DNA of 64,000 bases from Hymenobacter artigasi (GTDB lineage Bacteria > Bacteroidota > Bacteroidia > Cytophagales > Hymenobacteraceae): the NCBI RefSeq assembly GCF_012275535.1, contig NZ_JAAVTK010000007.1, positions 220,941-284,940 on the forward strand. The letters are read 5' to 3'. Shown one piece after another: positions 16,490 through 24,631 of the stretch. The notes under the pieces were generated by a model that saw only the letters and a program-made list of their open reading frames with translations, had not been told where the DNA came from and ran no database searches. Made by a program: the position numbers and the translations under genes. The stretch's first letter is position 1. Every line of letters begins with the position of its first letter.

Positions 16490-17371
16490 ATGAAGGTTAC
16501 GATTGATAAAAATTCCGGCTATTGCTTTGGCGTTGAATTCGCCATTCAGATGGCTGAAGATGAGCTGGCGCACGAAAAAACACTTTATTGCCTCGGCGAT
16601 ATCGTGCACAACCGCATGGAAGTGGAGCGCCTGCACCAGCAGGGCCTGCGCATCATCGACCGCGAGCAGCTGGCCCAGCTGCACGACTGCAAGGTGCTCA
16701 TCCGGGCCCACGGCGAGCCGCCCGAAACCTACCAGCTGGCCCTGCAAAACAACCTGGAGCTGATTGACGCCAGCTGCCCGGTGGTGCTCAAGCTGCAAAA
16801 CCGCGTGAAGCACGCCTTCGACCTGAGCCAGCGCCAGCACGGCCAGATTGTGATATACGGCCAGCCCGGCCACGCCGAAGTGGCCGGCCTCACGGGCCAG
16901 ACCGGCAACCGCGCCATCATTGTGATGAACGAGGCCGACCTCGACCAGATTGACTTTGCCCGGCCCGTCACGCTCTTCAGCCAGACCACCAAAAGCACGG
17001 CCGGCTTTTATAAGATGAAGGCCCTGATGGAGGCCCGCATTCAGGCCGCCGGGGGCACGCTCGACAGCTTCGATGCCAATGACAGCATTTGCCGGCAGGT
17101 GAGCAACCGCGAGCCCGCCCTGGCCAGATTTGCCGCCGAATACGACGTGGTACTCTTCGTGAGCGGCCGCAAAAGCTCCAACGGCAAGGCCCTGTTCTCG
17201 GTGGTGAATGCGGTGAACCCGCGCAGCTATTTCATCGAGAACGAAACCGAGATAGAAGAAGAATGGCTGGCCGGCGCGCAGTCCGTGGGCATTTGCGGGG
17301 CCACCAGCACCCCGTTGTGGCTGATGAGGCAGGTGGCCGAGCGCGTGGAAGGCGTGGGCGAGCCAGCGTAA
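16490..17371 (+). CDS. ispH: 4-hydroxy-3-methylbut-2-enyl diphosphate reductase
   Basis: 293 residues. The three conserved iron-sulfur cysteines are Cys12 (NSGYCFGVEFA), Cys96 (DASCPVVLK) and Cys201 (NDSICRQVSNRE), with the family's histidines in LGDIVHN and RAHGEPPE. GICGATSTPLWLM near the end is the typical IspH tail and adds a fourth Cys. The enzyme makes IPP and DMAPP in the last step of the non-mevalonate (MEP) isoprenoid pathway, so this organism uses that route. Length is normal. The next gene has its own promoter. Confidence 0.97.
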   Translation: MKVTIDKNSGYCFGVEFAIQMAEDELAHEKTLYCLGDIVHNRMEVERLHQQGLRIIDREQLAQLHDCKVLIRAHGEPPETYQLALQNNLELIDASCPVVLKLQNRVKHAFDLSQRQHGQIVIYGQPGHAEVAGLTGQTGNRAIIVMNEADLDQIDFARPVTLFSQTTKSTAGFYKMKALMEARIQAAGGTLDSFDANDSICRQVSNREPALARFAAEYDVVLFVSGRKSSNGKALFSVVNAVNPRSYFIENETEIEEEWLAGAQSVGICGATSTPLWLMRQVAERVEGVGEPA

Positions 17372-17394
17372 CTCCCTGAGCGCGCCCGGGCGCT

Positions 17395-17402
17395 TAACTT
17401 TG
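17395..17402 (+). promoter_or_regulatory. -7 promoter element TAACTTTG
   Basis: TAnnTTTG match 23 bases before the ATG at 17425, in the short gap after ispH. Confidence 0.5.
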
Positions 17403-17424
17403 GTAAAAACCCTTCCTTTTACCA

Positions 17425-18183
17425 ATGAAAGCATCTTTATTGTTAGCCGCTATGCTGGGACTGGCCGCTACCGGCCGGGTTTGCTGCGCCCAACAAGCCC
17501 CGCCTGCTATTGCCGCTCCCACTGCCTCGGCTGCGCCAATGGCGGCTGCTCCGCCGGTGGCCGACGATTCGCTGGCGGCAGCCGTGGGTACCAGCTACCT
17601 CGACAAAACCGTTCGGGGCTTCGGCAGGGCCGAAATTCTGGGTCCCGATGGCAAGACGCATTTCGTCTGGATTCCGGTGAACCTGATGGGTTTCAGCAAA
17701 TACCTGCCCTTTCATCGGCACGAAGAGGACCTGAAACGGTTTGGCCGTGAGCCGTTCAGCATTGATGTTGACAACGTGCAGTCCATTAAGGTCAACGGGC
17801 TGTATCAGGAGCACATGGTGTTGAAGGGCAAGCGTAAGCACCTCATCGCCACGCGCCTGGTGAATGGGCCGGTGGAGCTCTTCAACTATACCGAAATTGT
17901 GCAGACGTCTGCCGCGATGGTCCCGGTGGCCGGCGTAGCGGGCGGAGTGATGATGGGAGCTTCCGGGCTGGGCGGCTTTCCCGACCGCCAGTGGTTTCTG
18001 CGCCGCGCCGGCGAGGAGCTGGTGAAGGTGGGGCGGGGCGATTTCGTGGCCCAAATGACGGCCTATTTCCACGACGACCCTGAGCTGCTATCGGTCCTCA
18101 ATGCCGGCCAGCTGCACTACCGCGACATGGTGAAAATAGTGCAGGGCTACAACGAATACCGCACCCGGCCGGCGGCTAAATAG
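17425..18183 (+). CDS. Secreted protein of unknown function, paralogue of 14349-15077
   Basis: 252 residues. The signal peptide MKASLLLAAMLGLAATGR leads into an Ala/Pro linker. The body has TSYLDKTVRGFGRAEILGPD, then PVNLMGFSKYLPFHR, a basic strand pair and a Gly-rich stretch VAGVAGGVMMGASGLGGF, followed by WFLRRAGEELVKVGRGDF and a helical tail with FHDDPELLSVLNAG. The last part matches the 14349 protein in order and spacing, so both are one Bacteroidota-type secreted family. The function is unknown to me. The following 290 bases up to 18474 hold nothing I can name. Confidence 0.75.
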   Translation: MKASLLLAAMLGLAATGRVCCAQQAPPAIAAPTASAAPMAAAPPVADDSLAAAVGTSYLDKTVRGFGRAEILGPDGKTHFVWIPVNLMGFSKYLPFHRHEEDLKRFGREPFSIDVDNVQSIKVNGLYQEHMVLKGKRKHLIATRLVNGPVELFNYTEIVQTSAAMVPVAGVAGGVMMGASGLGGFPDRQWFLRRAGEELVKVGRGDFVAQMTAYFHDDPELLSVLNAGQLHYRDMVKIVQGYNEYRTRPAAK

Positions 18184-18474
18184 CGCACCCCCGCCACCAG
18201 CTGACGGGCAATGCCGCCCTGCACGAGCTAGAGGCGGGTGGGAAGGGGAGAAGTGGGCATAAAGGGAAGGGGGTGTAATGAAACCCGCACGGCGGCGATG
18301 AATACTTTACGCAGCAGCATTTGGTACTGATGCGGGTAATACGGCGCGCAGCTCAACCCTTGCTTTCGACGCTTGGGAAGCCTTTTCCGACCGTTCGGCA
18401 ACACGTGCTTGCGGATGGGAAAGCCAAACTGCTATATTTAATCATCAATTCCAACCAACCTCATCCCCAAGCTC

Positions 18475-18810
18475 ATGGAAACCTTGCAACGCGACCCCTA
18501 CCTGTGGCAAAAGGCCAAAGCCCGCGCCAAGTTCCAATCGAGCCTGCTGTCGTTTTTGTTCGTGAACGCGATACTGTGGGTTATCTGGGCTTTCGAGCCT
18601 GCGCACCATGCCGGCCGCGTATTCCACATCGAAATTCCCTGGCCGCTGTGGGTCACGTTCTTCTGGGGGCTGGGGCTGATTAAGCGCGGCATCGCAGCTT
18701 ACGGCGGCTTCAGCTACGAGCAGCGCACCCAGCGCGAGTACGAGCGCCTCACGCACGAGCAGCGCACCCACGAGCAAAGAAACATCGACCCGCTGGACAA
18801 GTACCGCTAA
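18475..18810 (+). CDS. 2TM domain protein
   Basis: 111 residues with two hydrophobic helices (about residues 23-41, FLFVNAILWVIWAF, and 54-71, WPLWVTFFWGLGLIKRG) joined by a short periplasmic loop. The N-terminus is basic (WQKAKARAKFQ) and the cytoplasmic tail is rich in Glu, Arg and Gln (YEQRTQREYERLTHEQRTHE). This is the Bacteroidota 2TM domain layout, often found at the N-terminus of LytTR regulators but here alone. The role is unknown. The QRT-x-(H/R)E repeats in the tail suggest a helix. Confidence 0.8.
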   Translation: METLQRDPYLWQKAKARAKFQSSLLSFLFVNAILWVIWAFEPAHHAGRVFHIEIPWPLWVTFFWGLGLIKRGIAAYGGFSYEQRTQREYERLTHEQRTHEQRNIDPLDKYR

Positions 18811-18824
18811 GGTTTTGCCCGAAC

Positions 18825-18930
18825 AGCACGTTATGCTGAGCGCTGCCGAAGCATCTCTACCGCGCAACTAATCCAATCATTTGGGTTTAGTATTGCGGCC
18901 GGGATGGTTCGGCAAGCTCAGCATGACGTT
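18825..18930. repeat. Imperfect inverted repeat, TCATGCTGAGC family
   Basis: CGTTATGCTGAGCGCTGCCG on the left is answered by GGTTCGGCAAGCTCAGCATG on the right, around about 45 bases. One arm has an extra base and several changes. It is related to 42678-42775, and to the lone half-element at 26003-26030. Confidence 0.7.
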
Positions 18931-18983
18931 TTTTAGGCCCGCATAATGCTGGTCCACCCATTCCGCCTGCCCCATTTCACCGC

Positions 18984-19460
18984 ATGAATCGTCCCGTCAA
19001 GCGCATCCTCGGCCGCCGCGAGCTGGTTGATTTCCCGGCTTTTGCCCTCGTGGGCGTAGAGGCCAAGGTGGACACCGGCGCGTACACCAGCGCCATTCAC
19101 TGCACCAATATTCACATTGAAACTCCGGCCGGGCAGCCGCCCGTGCTGGTGGTGAACCTCCTCGACCCCGGCCATGTGGGGGCCGATGGCTGCCCGCTCA
19201 CCTTCAGCGAGTTTGCCCTGCGCGACATTCGCTCCAGCAACGGCGAGGTGCAGGAGCGCTACGTCATTCGGGCGGTGGTGCAGCTCTACGGCAAAGCGTT
19301 TGAAGCCGATTTTTCGCTTTCCGACCGCTCCGACATGAAATACCCCGTATTGCTGGGGCGCAGCCTGTTGCGGCAGGGCCGGTTTGTGGTTGACGTGGCC
19401 CGGCGCAACCTTTCCTGCAAGTTCCTGGCCCGTGCCACTGCCCGGCGCACCCGCCCCTGA
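18984..19460 (+). CDS. RimB-like retropepsin-fold protease ('ATP-dependent zinc protease' family)
   Basis: 158 residues. The segment VEAKVDTGAYTSAIHC holds Asp30 in a DTG-like aspartic-protease triad. The C-terminal half has SDRSDMKYPVLLGRSLLRQG, the other typical block of the PF05618 (RimB / zinc protease-like) family, which has a retropepsin fold. In Pseudomonas, rimB is adjacent to rimK and affects ribosomal protein modification. Here the next gene, 70 bases on, is rimK, which supports that reading. The catalytic mechanism of the family is not settled, and the 'ATP-dependent zinc' label is historical. Confidence 0.85.
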   Translation: MNRPVKRILGRRELVDFPAFALVGVEAKVDTGAYTSAIHCTNIHIETPAGQPPVLVVNLLDPGHVGADGCPLTFSEFALRDIRSSNGEVQERYVIRAVVQLYGKAFEADFSLSDRSDMKYPVLLGRSLLRQGRFVVDVARRNLSCKFLARATARRTRP

Positions 19461-19461
19461 C

Positions 19462-19469
19462 TAGTTTTG
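19462..19469 (+). promoter_or_regulatory. -7 promoter element TAGTTTTG
   Basis: TAnnTTTG match directly after the rimB-like stop codon and 61 bases before the rimK start. It could give rimK extra expression. Confidence 0.4.
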
Positions 19470-19529
19470 TGGCGCGGTACTCCACCCCATTCCATTGCCC
19501 CGCTTCTCCACCTCCTTTATAACTCCACG

Positions 19530-20483
19530 ATGAAACTGGCCATTCTCTCGCGTGAGCCCAAATCCTACTCCACCCAGCGGCTGGTGGAGGCTGCCCTTGC
19601 GCAGGGCCACGAAGCCGTGGTCATCGACCACCTGCAGTGCAACATTGTGCTGGAAAAGGGGAAGCCCGGCATCCTCTACCAGGGCGTACTGCTGGAGGGC
19701 TTCGATGCCATTATTCCGCGCATTGGGGCCTCGGTCACGTTCTACGGCACGGCCGTGGTGCGGCAGTTTGAGATGATGAAGGTGCGGACGGCCATCGACA
19801 GCCAAGCCATTGTGCGCTCGCGCGACAAGCTGCGCTCGATGCAAATCCTGAGCCGCGCCGGCGTGGGCATGCCCAAAACCGCCTTCACCAACTTCTCGGC
19901 CGACGTGCCGGCCATGATTGAGCAGGTGGGCGGCGCGCCGGTCATCATCAAGCTCCTCGAAGGCACCCAGGGCCTGGGCGTGGTGCTGGCCGAATCGGCC
20001 AAAGCCGCGCAGTCGGTAATTGAAGCGTTTCACAACCTCAAGGCCCGCATCATCGTGCAGGAGTTTATTGCGGAAAGCAAGGGGGCCGACCTGCGCGCCT
20101 TCGTGGTGGATGGCGAAGTGGTGGGGGCCATGAAGCGCCAGGGCAAGGAGGGCGAGTTCCGCTCGAACCTGCACCGGGGTGGCTCGGGTACCCTCGTCAA
20201 GCTCACCCGCGCCGAAAAAGCTGCCGCTCTGCTGGCTACCAAAGCCCTCGGCCTGGGCATTGCCGGCGTTGATATGCTGCAAAGCAAGCGCGGCCCGCTG
20301 GTACTCGAAGTCAACTCTTCGCCGGGCCTGGAAGGCATTGAAAAAGCCACCGGGCAGGACATCGCCGGCCGCATCATCGAATACACGGCCGACCTCGCCG
20401 CCAGAAAAAGAGAGAAGCCCAAACCCAAAAAAGACTCCGTCCGGGCCGTGGATGCGCAGTCGGACGTGCCGGCGGGCAAGTAG
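19530..20483 (+). CDS. rimK: RimK-type ATP-grasp glutamate/peptide ligase
   Basis: 317 residues from ATG 19530. The N-terminal part ([20 protein letters not shown]) and [19 protein letters not shown] are RimK hallmarks. ATP-grasp features follow: [53 protein letters not shown], and metal ligands in [17 protein letters not shown]. In E. coli RimK adds Glu residues to the C-terminus of ribosomal protein S6. Homologues also ligate other amino acids. The extreme C-terminus is an extra Lys-rich tail ([10 protein letters not shown]). The RimB-like gene precedes it and a deacylase follows, so the three probably act together. Confidence 0.93.
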   Translation: MKLAILSREPKSYSTQRLVEAALAQGHEAVVIDHLQCNIVLEKGKPGILYQGVLLEGFDAIIPRIGASVTFYGTAVVRQFEMMKVRTAIDSQAIVRSRDKLRSMQILSRAGVGMPKTAFTNFSADVPAMIEQVGGAPVIIKLLEGTQGLGVVLAESAKAAQSVIEAFHNLKARIIVQEFIAESKGADLRAFVVDGEVVGAMKRQGKEGEFRSNLHRGGSGTLVKLTRAEKAAALLATKALGLGIAGVDMLQSKRGPLVLEVNSSPGLEGIEKATGQDIAGRIIEYTADLAARKREKPKPKKDSVRAVDAQSDVPAGK

Positions 20484-20499
20484 GAGCGGGGAGGTTTTA

Positions 20500-20734
20500 T
20501 TCCTCTTCTTACCAAGGAGAGGAAATTTTCGCGTAGCGAAAATTGGGGTGGTGCCACCGGAGGGTGGGCGTTGAACGACTCGCGGCTGGTGGGCGCGGCC
20601 TCGGAAATGAGTCGTTCTGGCATCGTTCTGGCTTTGCGGCCAACCCGTTCGACGCCCACCCTCCGGTGGCACCACCCCCGTTCGCGCTAAAGCACGACCA
20701 TCCCCTCCTTGGTAAGGAGGGGCGTTTATCGTTC
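20500..20734. repeat. Long inverted repeat, CTCCTTGG...GGTGGTGCC family
   Basis: The left arm holds CTTACCAAGGAGAGG, GTAGCGAAAA and GGTGGTGCCACCGGAGGGTG. The right arm reverses these (CACCCTCCGGTGGCACCACC, TTCGCGCTAAAG, CTCCTTGGTAAGGAGGGG). Arms are about 75 bases around a roughly 80-base centre. The outer part matches the element at 38209-38480. It fills the gap between rimK and the deacylase and ends 11 bases before the latter's ATG. Confidence 0.9.
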
Positions 20735-20744
20735 AACCAAGCCT

Positions 20745-21704
20745 ATGCCTGCTACCTCCGCTGCCATTCACCTCAACGGCCTCACCATTCAGCCCGGCGA
20801 GCGGGTGCTCACGCGGCTGGTTATTTCGAAGCTGCCCTCGGGCACGGTGATTGACGTGCCGGTGCATGTGCTGCGCGCCCAGGAGCCCGGCCCCACGCTG
20901 CTGCTCATGGGCGGCATGCACGGCGATGAGGTGAACGGCATTGAAACCATCCGGCGGCTGGTGCGGCGCGAGCTGCTGGCGCCGCTGCGGGGCACGGTTA
21001 TCGCCATTCCCATTCTCAATATTTACGGCTTCCTGAATTTCAGCCGCGACGTGCCCGATGGCAAGGATGTGAACCGCTCGTTTCCCGGGTTTCCGCGCGG
21101 GTCGCTGGCCGGGCGGGTGGCCCACCGCTTCATGCGCGAAATCATGCCGCTGATTGATTACGGCATCGATTTTCATACGGGCGGGGCGGCGCGGTCCAAC
21201 TTCCCGCAGGTGCGCGCCCTGCTGGGCATCGACCCCGCGGTGGATGCCATGGCGGCCGCCTTTGGCGCGCCCTTCACGCTGCACGCGGGGCTGCGGGGCG
21301 GGTCATTGCGCGAGGCGGCGCAGGAACTGGGCAAGCGCATCATCGTGTACGAAACCGGCGAGAGCCTGCGGCTCGATGAGCCCGGCATTGAGGAGGCCGT
21401 GGCGGGCACGCTGCGGGTGCTGCACCACCTGGGCATGGGGCCAGAAGCCCCTGCGCCGGCCCGGCCGGGCATTATTTGTCGTCGGCATACGTGGCTGCGG
21501 GCCCGGTTTGCGGGCCTGTTCCGGGCGCACGTCGAGAACGGGCAGTTTATTGAGAAGGGCCAGATTTATGGCTCCGTGGCCGACCCCTACGGTGCGCAGT
21601 CGGTGCGGCTGGAGTCGCCCCTGAGCGGCTACGTGATTGGCCTGAACTACATGCCCGTGGTGAACCAGGGCGATGCCCTGCTGCACCTGGCCGTGCCGGC
21701 GTAG
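20745..21704 (+). CDS. Succinylglutamate desuccinylase/aspartoacylase (AstE/AspA)-family zinc deacylase
   Basis: 319 residues from ATG 20745, a better start than the ATG at 20709 inside the repeat. Zinc ligands appear in GGMHGDEVNGIET (His and Glu) and IDFHTGGAAR (His). The catalytic Glu is probably in VYETGESLR. The C-terminal domain (RRHTWLRARFAGLF, ENGQFIEKGQIYGSV, SPLSGYVIG) is the beta-rich lid usual in this family. These enzymes hydrolyse N-acyl amino acids. Its place after the RimB-like gene and rimK suggests a peptide- or amide-cleaving role in the same pathway. That is inferred from synteny, not from any substrate-specific residue. Confidence 0.88.
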   Translation: MPATSAAIHLNGLTIQPGERVLTRLVISKLPSGTVIDVPVHVLRAQEPGPTLLLMGGMHGDEVNGIETIRRLVRRELLAPLRGTVIAIPILNIYGFLNFSRDVPDGKDVNRSFPGFPRGSLAGRVAHRFMREIMPLIDYGIDFHTGGAARSNFPQVRALLGIDPAVDAMAAAFGAPFTLHAGLRGGSLREAAQELGKRIIVYETGESLRLDEPGIEEAVAGTLRVLHHLGMGPEAPAPARPGIICRRHTWLRARFAGLFRAHVENGQFIEKGQIYGSVADPYGAQSVRLESPLSGYVIGLNYMPVVNQGDALLHLAVPA

Positions 21705-21732
21705 TGGGGCGGGGGGAGAGCTGCGGTTGCTG

Positions 21733-21925
21733 GCCGCAGTTTAGCGCGCAGCGCGTAACTGCTGGCCGATGGTAAGGTGAGTCTGTGACTCACGGCCGCG
21801 AAACGGCCATTGTAATTGGGCACTGATGATGGCCGTTGGATTGCCGCTTCGCGGCAGCGAGTTGCAAACTCGCATTACGAGGAGGCCCGCAGTTGCGCGC
21901 TGCGCACTAAACTGCGGGCAGCATA
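21733..21925. repeat. Long inverted repeat, GCAGTTTAGCGCGCAGCGCG family
   Basis: GCCGCAGTTTAGCGCGCAGC from about 21733 is mirrored by GCTGCGCACTAAACTGCGG near 21925, with arms of about 30 bases. The centre holds further hairpins (GTGAGTCTGTGACTCAC, GCCGCTTCGCGGC). It resembles the palindrome at 5892-6050. Short ORFs here (such as one starting 21816) are repeat-derived. The gap 21705-22024 holds only this element and a promoter. Confidence 0.8.
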
Positions 21926-21992
21926 CGGGCGATGCTGCGCGGCGCGCGGCATCATGTTCTGCATTGCTCTCCACCTTCTCGCGGTCTACCCT

Positions 21993-22000
21993 TACTTTTG
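21993..22000 (+). promoter_or_regulatory. -7 promoter element TACTTTTG
   Basis: TAnnTTTG match 25 bases before the ATG of the Skp-like gene, just past the inverted repeat. Confidence 0.5.
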
Positions 22001-22024
22001 TCCATTCCTCATCATTCGCTTTCA

Positions 22025-22720
22025 ATGAAAAACCCTCTTCAGCTTACCATTAACATTGTGCTGGCGCTGGCCGTGGCCGGTTTGTACTTCCTGCATTTCA
22101 ACCACACGCCCGTTGCACCCGCTCTCGCTACCGATAGCAGCACGGCCGTGATGGCCACCCCCGAGCCCGCCGCCGATACCACCACCACCGCCCCTTCGCC
22201 CGCCGATGCTGCCGCGCCCGCCGTGGCCGCCGCCCCCGTGCAGGACAACACCGGCGATTTCTCGGGCAAGCTGGCCTACGTGGAGTCGGGCAAAATGCTG
22301 GACGGCTACCAAGGCATGAAGGATGCGCGCAAAGCCTTCGAGGGCAAGGCCCGCGGCTGGGAAAAGCAGAACCAGACCATGCTAGCCGGCTTCAAAGCCA
22401 ACGTGGAAGCCTACCAGAAGCAGGCGGCCAGCCTCACCGCCGAGCAGCGCGCCGCTACCGAGCAGAAGCTTCAGGAGCAGCAGCAGCAGGTGGGCCAGCA
22501 GCAGCAGATGCTGCAGCAGCAGGCGCAGCAGGAAGAAGCCAAGCTCACCCAAACCGTGCTCGAAAGCGTGAACAAGAAGGTGGAAGCCTACGGCAAAGCC
22601 CACGGCTACAAGCTGATTCTCATTGCCGCGCCCAGCGGCACCATCGCCTACGGCGAGAAAAACCTCGACATCACCACGCCCGTGCTGGCTTACCTAAACG
22701 CCGGCTACCGGAAGAAGTAA
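22025..22720 (+). CDS. OmpH/Skp-family periplasmic chaperone-like protein
   Basis: 231 residues from ATG 22025. An N-terminal hydrophobic helix (LTINIVLALAVAGLYFLHF) looks like an uncleaved anchor or signal. Next is a 45-residue Ala/Pro/Thr-rich linker, then KLAYVESGKMLDGYQGMKDA, the usual OmpH beginning. A long coiled coil follows (about residues 105-185) with Gln-rich runs (LQEQQQQVGQQQQMLQQQ), and the closing beta-helix segment ends in VLAYLNAGYRKK. Skp holds unfolded outer-membrane proteins in the periplasm. The linker makes this version look tethered to the inner membrane. A terminator follows. Confidence 0.85.
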   Translation: MKNPLQLTINIVLALAVAGLYFLHFNHTPVAPALATDSSTAVMATPEPAADTTTTAPSPADAAAPAVAAAPVQDNTGDFSGKLAYVESGKMLDGYQGMKDARKAFEGKARGWEKQNQTMLAGFKANVEAYQKQAASLTAEQRAATEQKLQEQQQQVGQQQQMLQQQAQQEEAKLTQTVLESVNKKVEAYGKAHGYKLILIAAPSGTIAYGEKNLDITTPVLAYLNAGYRKK

Positions 22721-22741
22721 GAGCGCAGTCCCTTGGGATAT

Positions 22742-22787
22742 AAAGACCGTCATGCCGAGCGTATTCGAGGCATGACGGTCTTTTTTT
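22742..22787 (+). terminator. Rho-independent terminator
   Basis: AAAGACCGTCATGCC pairs with GGCATGACGGTCTTT, followed by a T-run to 22787. It ends the Skp-like gene. The next 265 bases to 23052 show nothing I can name. Confidence 0.9.
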
Positions 22788-23052
22788 GCTCCTGGTTTTT
22801 TGTAAATTCCGCAGTACCAAAGCAGCTCTTGGCCCAGCCGGGAAGTGCTCTGCCATTCACGCGCAGCAAAATAACCGGTTCATCATCAGCGGTTACGTGC
22901 GCCCCGGCTACGACCTGTTCGGTGGCGCGGCCGATGCTACCTACCGCATCCAACTTCCCTGGCCAACGCATTAAACCTTGTGGCGGCGTTTGCGTCTAAA
23001 ATCCAGTTATCGTCCTTCCATCATTAATCAGCGTGCTTCGGCGCGAATTCTT

Positions 23053-23355
23053 ATGCGGACTAAATCAGTAGTTTTTGCTTTGGGCCTGTTCCTGCTGCTG
23101 CTCGGTAGCCAGGTGGCCAGTGCCCAGGTTTCGGTGCGTATCGGGGGCGGCTATTATGGCCCGCCCCGGGCTTATTATGGTCCCCGGTACTACCCGCCCC
23201 GCCCGCCCGTGGTATATGCCGCGCCGGCTCCGGTTATCATCGCCCCCGCGCCTTATTACGCGCCGCGCCCGGTGTACTATGCTCCCCGACCGGTGTACTA
23301 TGCGCCGCGCCCGAACTATGGCTACCGGGGCCGGGGCCATGGCCGTCGCTGGTAA
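23053..23355 (+). CDS. Secreted Pro/Tyr-rich repeat protein
   Basis: 100 residues from ATG 23053; an upstream start at 22978 would hide the signal peptide. MRTKSVVFALGLFLLLLGSQ ends in ASAQ, a typical signal. The mature 76 residues are almost all Pro, Tyr, Arg, Ala and Gly, with a tandem unit YYAPRPV (three times in a row) preceded by GGYYGPPRAYYGPRYYPPRP and closed by GRGHGRRW. This is a low-complexity surface or matrix-type protein. Similar short YYGPRP proteins are common in Bacteroidota without known role. Its own terminator follows. Confidence 0.75.
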   Translation: MRTKSVVFALGLFLLLLGSQVASAQVSVRIGGGYYGPPRAYYGPRYYPPRPPVVYAAPAPVIIAPAPYYAPRPVYYAPRPVYYAPRPNYGYRGRGHGRRW

Positions 23356-23385
23356 GCGGCGTTTCGGTCCTAAAATCAATTCCTG

Positions 23386-23420
23386 AAAAGCCCGGCTGCG
23401 GAAACGCGGCCGGGCTTTTT
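23386..23420 (+). terminator. Rho-independent terminator
   Basis: AAAAGCCCGGC pairs with GCCGGGCTTTTT across an 11-12-base loop, about 30 bases past the Pro/Tyr-rich gene. Confidence 0.85.
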
Positions 23421-23539
23421 GGTTGTCCTTATCCAAATCTGGAGCCGTTGCCCCGTTAAGCTGCGCCGAGCGCTGAAAAAGCCGGGGTTCAGCAATTATG
23501 CTTAATCTTACAGCCCGAACTGCTGTCATCCCGTTTTTT

Positions 23540-24148
23540 ATGAAATCCTCGATTCTGACCCTGAGCGCGGTCCTGCTGCTGGCCGGCTGCAACCAAACGG
23601 CCCCCGTCACTTCCGCGCCCATAGCCCCGCCCCCCGAAGCCGCCGCCACGCCTGCCGCCGCCGGCAAAGCCGACTCCATTACGGCGGTTGCCGCCGCTCC
23701 CGCCGCCGATGGCACGGCCGCCGTGCCCGAAACCGTCATACCCGCCCTCAAGGAAGTTGAAACCCTGAAAGCGTCGTTCCGCTTTCAGCCCGCCCCCGAT
23801 GCCGACGACCCCGCTCACCCGCGCACCAGCGCCCACCTCGTGGTGCAGGGCAGCGCACCGATGGATATCGACCTGGGCAAATTTGTGGGCAAGCCCGATG
23901 TAGTGGACGCCGCCAAGGCCAAAGCCGCCAATTTCCCGCCCGGCATGCTCATGGGTTTCCGCAGCTACTCGGCGGCCACCGGCACCAGCTCCGATTTGGC
24001 CGTGCTGCACGTTGATGGCCGCCGCCTGCGCGTGGTGCAGCGCCGCGTGGAGGAAACCGCCCCCGAAGGCGGCAAATTCGAAACTTCCCGCGAAGTACCG
24101 CTGCCGGCCAACACCAAGGTAGTGGCCGCCGCCATGACGAAAAAATAA
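23540..24148 (+). CDS. Lipoprotein of unknown function
   Basis: 202 residues from ATG 23540. MKSSILTLSAVLLLAGCNQ is a textbook lipoprotein signal with Cys17. A 45-residue Ala/Pro linker leads to the domain beginning VIPALKEVETLKASFRFQPA and ending LPANTKVVAAAMTKK. No family is recognised. It is followed 22 bases later by a cupin-type gene on the same strand, so they may be co-transcribed. Confidence 0.7.
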   Translation: MKSSILTLSAVLLLAGCNQTAPVTSAPIAPPPEAAATPAAAGKADSITAVAAAPAADGTAAVPETVIPALKEVETLKASFRFQPAPDADDPAHPRTSAHLVVQGSAPMDIDLGKFVGKPDVVDAAKAKAANFPPGMLMGFRSYSAATGTSSDLAVLHVDGRRLRVVQRRVEETAPEGGKFETSREVPLPANTKVVAAAMTKK

Positions 24149-24170
24149 CTGAAAATGCGTAGGTTAGGGC

Positions 24171-24548
24171 ATGGAAATGTCCTCTCTCCTCGGCCCGATG
24201 AAGGGCGCTACGCACCGCGAAGTCGGCGGTGTGCACGTTGATGTAGTGCCCACCGGCAATGCCCGCGTCAAGCGCATTGTGTATCCGGTGGGCTTCCGGT
24301 GGTCGAAAAACCTGAAGGACATCGTGGGCACACCGCTGTGCATGCACGCGCACGTGGGCTTTTTGGCCAGCGGCCAGATAAATATTCAGTATGCCGACGG
24401 CGCGATGGAAGCGTTTGTGGCCCCGCAGGCGGTAGCCATCGCGCCGGGCCACGACGGCTGGGTGGTGGGCGACGAGCCGGCTATTCTGATTGAGTTCGAC
24501 TTCGAAGGCGAAACCGTGGAGCGCATGGGCCTGGCTAGCCGGCACTAG
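24171..24548 (+). CDS. Small cupin-fold protein
   Basis: 125 residues with no signal peptide. PLCMHAHVGFLASGQINIQY matches the first cupin motif (two His about the right distance from a later Gly turn). VAPQAVAIAPGHDGWVVGDEP, with a His in the second motif, and the strand AILIEFDFEG complete a single small barrel. It could bind a metal or a small ligand, but no catalytic class can be read. It starts 22 bases after the lipoprotein and ends upstream of the promoter for the sigma-54 activator. Confidence 0.78.
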   Translation: MEMSSLLGPMKGATHREVGGVHVDVVPTGNARVKRIVYPVGFRWSKNLKDIVGTPLCMHAHVGFLASGQINIQYADGAMEAFVAPQAVAIAPGHDGWVVGDEPAILIEFDFEGETVERMGLASRH

Positions 24549-24588
24549 CGGCCCCGCCGCCGCGGGAAGGCGCAAAGAGCCGCCGGCG

Positions 24589-24596
24589 TAGCTTTG
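24589..24596 (+). promoter_or_regulatory. -7 promoter element TAGCTTTG
   Basis: TAnnTTTG match 36 bases before the ATG of the sigma-54 activator at 24632. Confidence 0.5.
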
Positions 24597-24631
24597 ACGG
24601 GCGTTTGCGCCCACCCTTTATTGCCCCGCCC

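Noticed and set aside
21816..22053. Short forward ORFs of 70-75 codons in the palindrome at 21733
   Set aside because: They consist of repeat DNA, overlap each other in two frames, and precede the Skp-like start without coding signals.
22978..23052. Earlier start for the Pro/Tyr-rich protein
   Set aside because: It would place about 25 residues before an ideal signal peptide; the ATG at 23053 is better.
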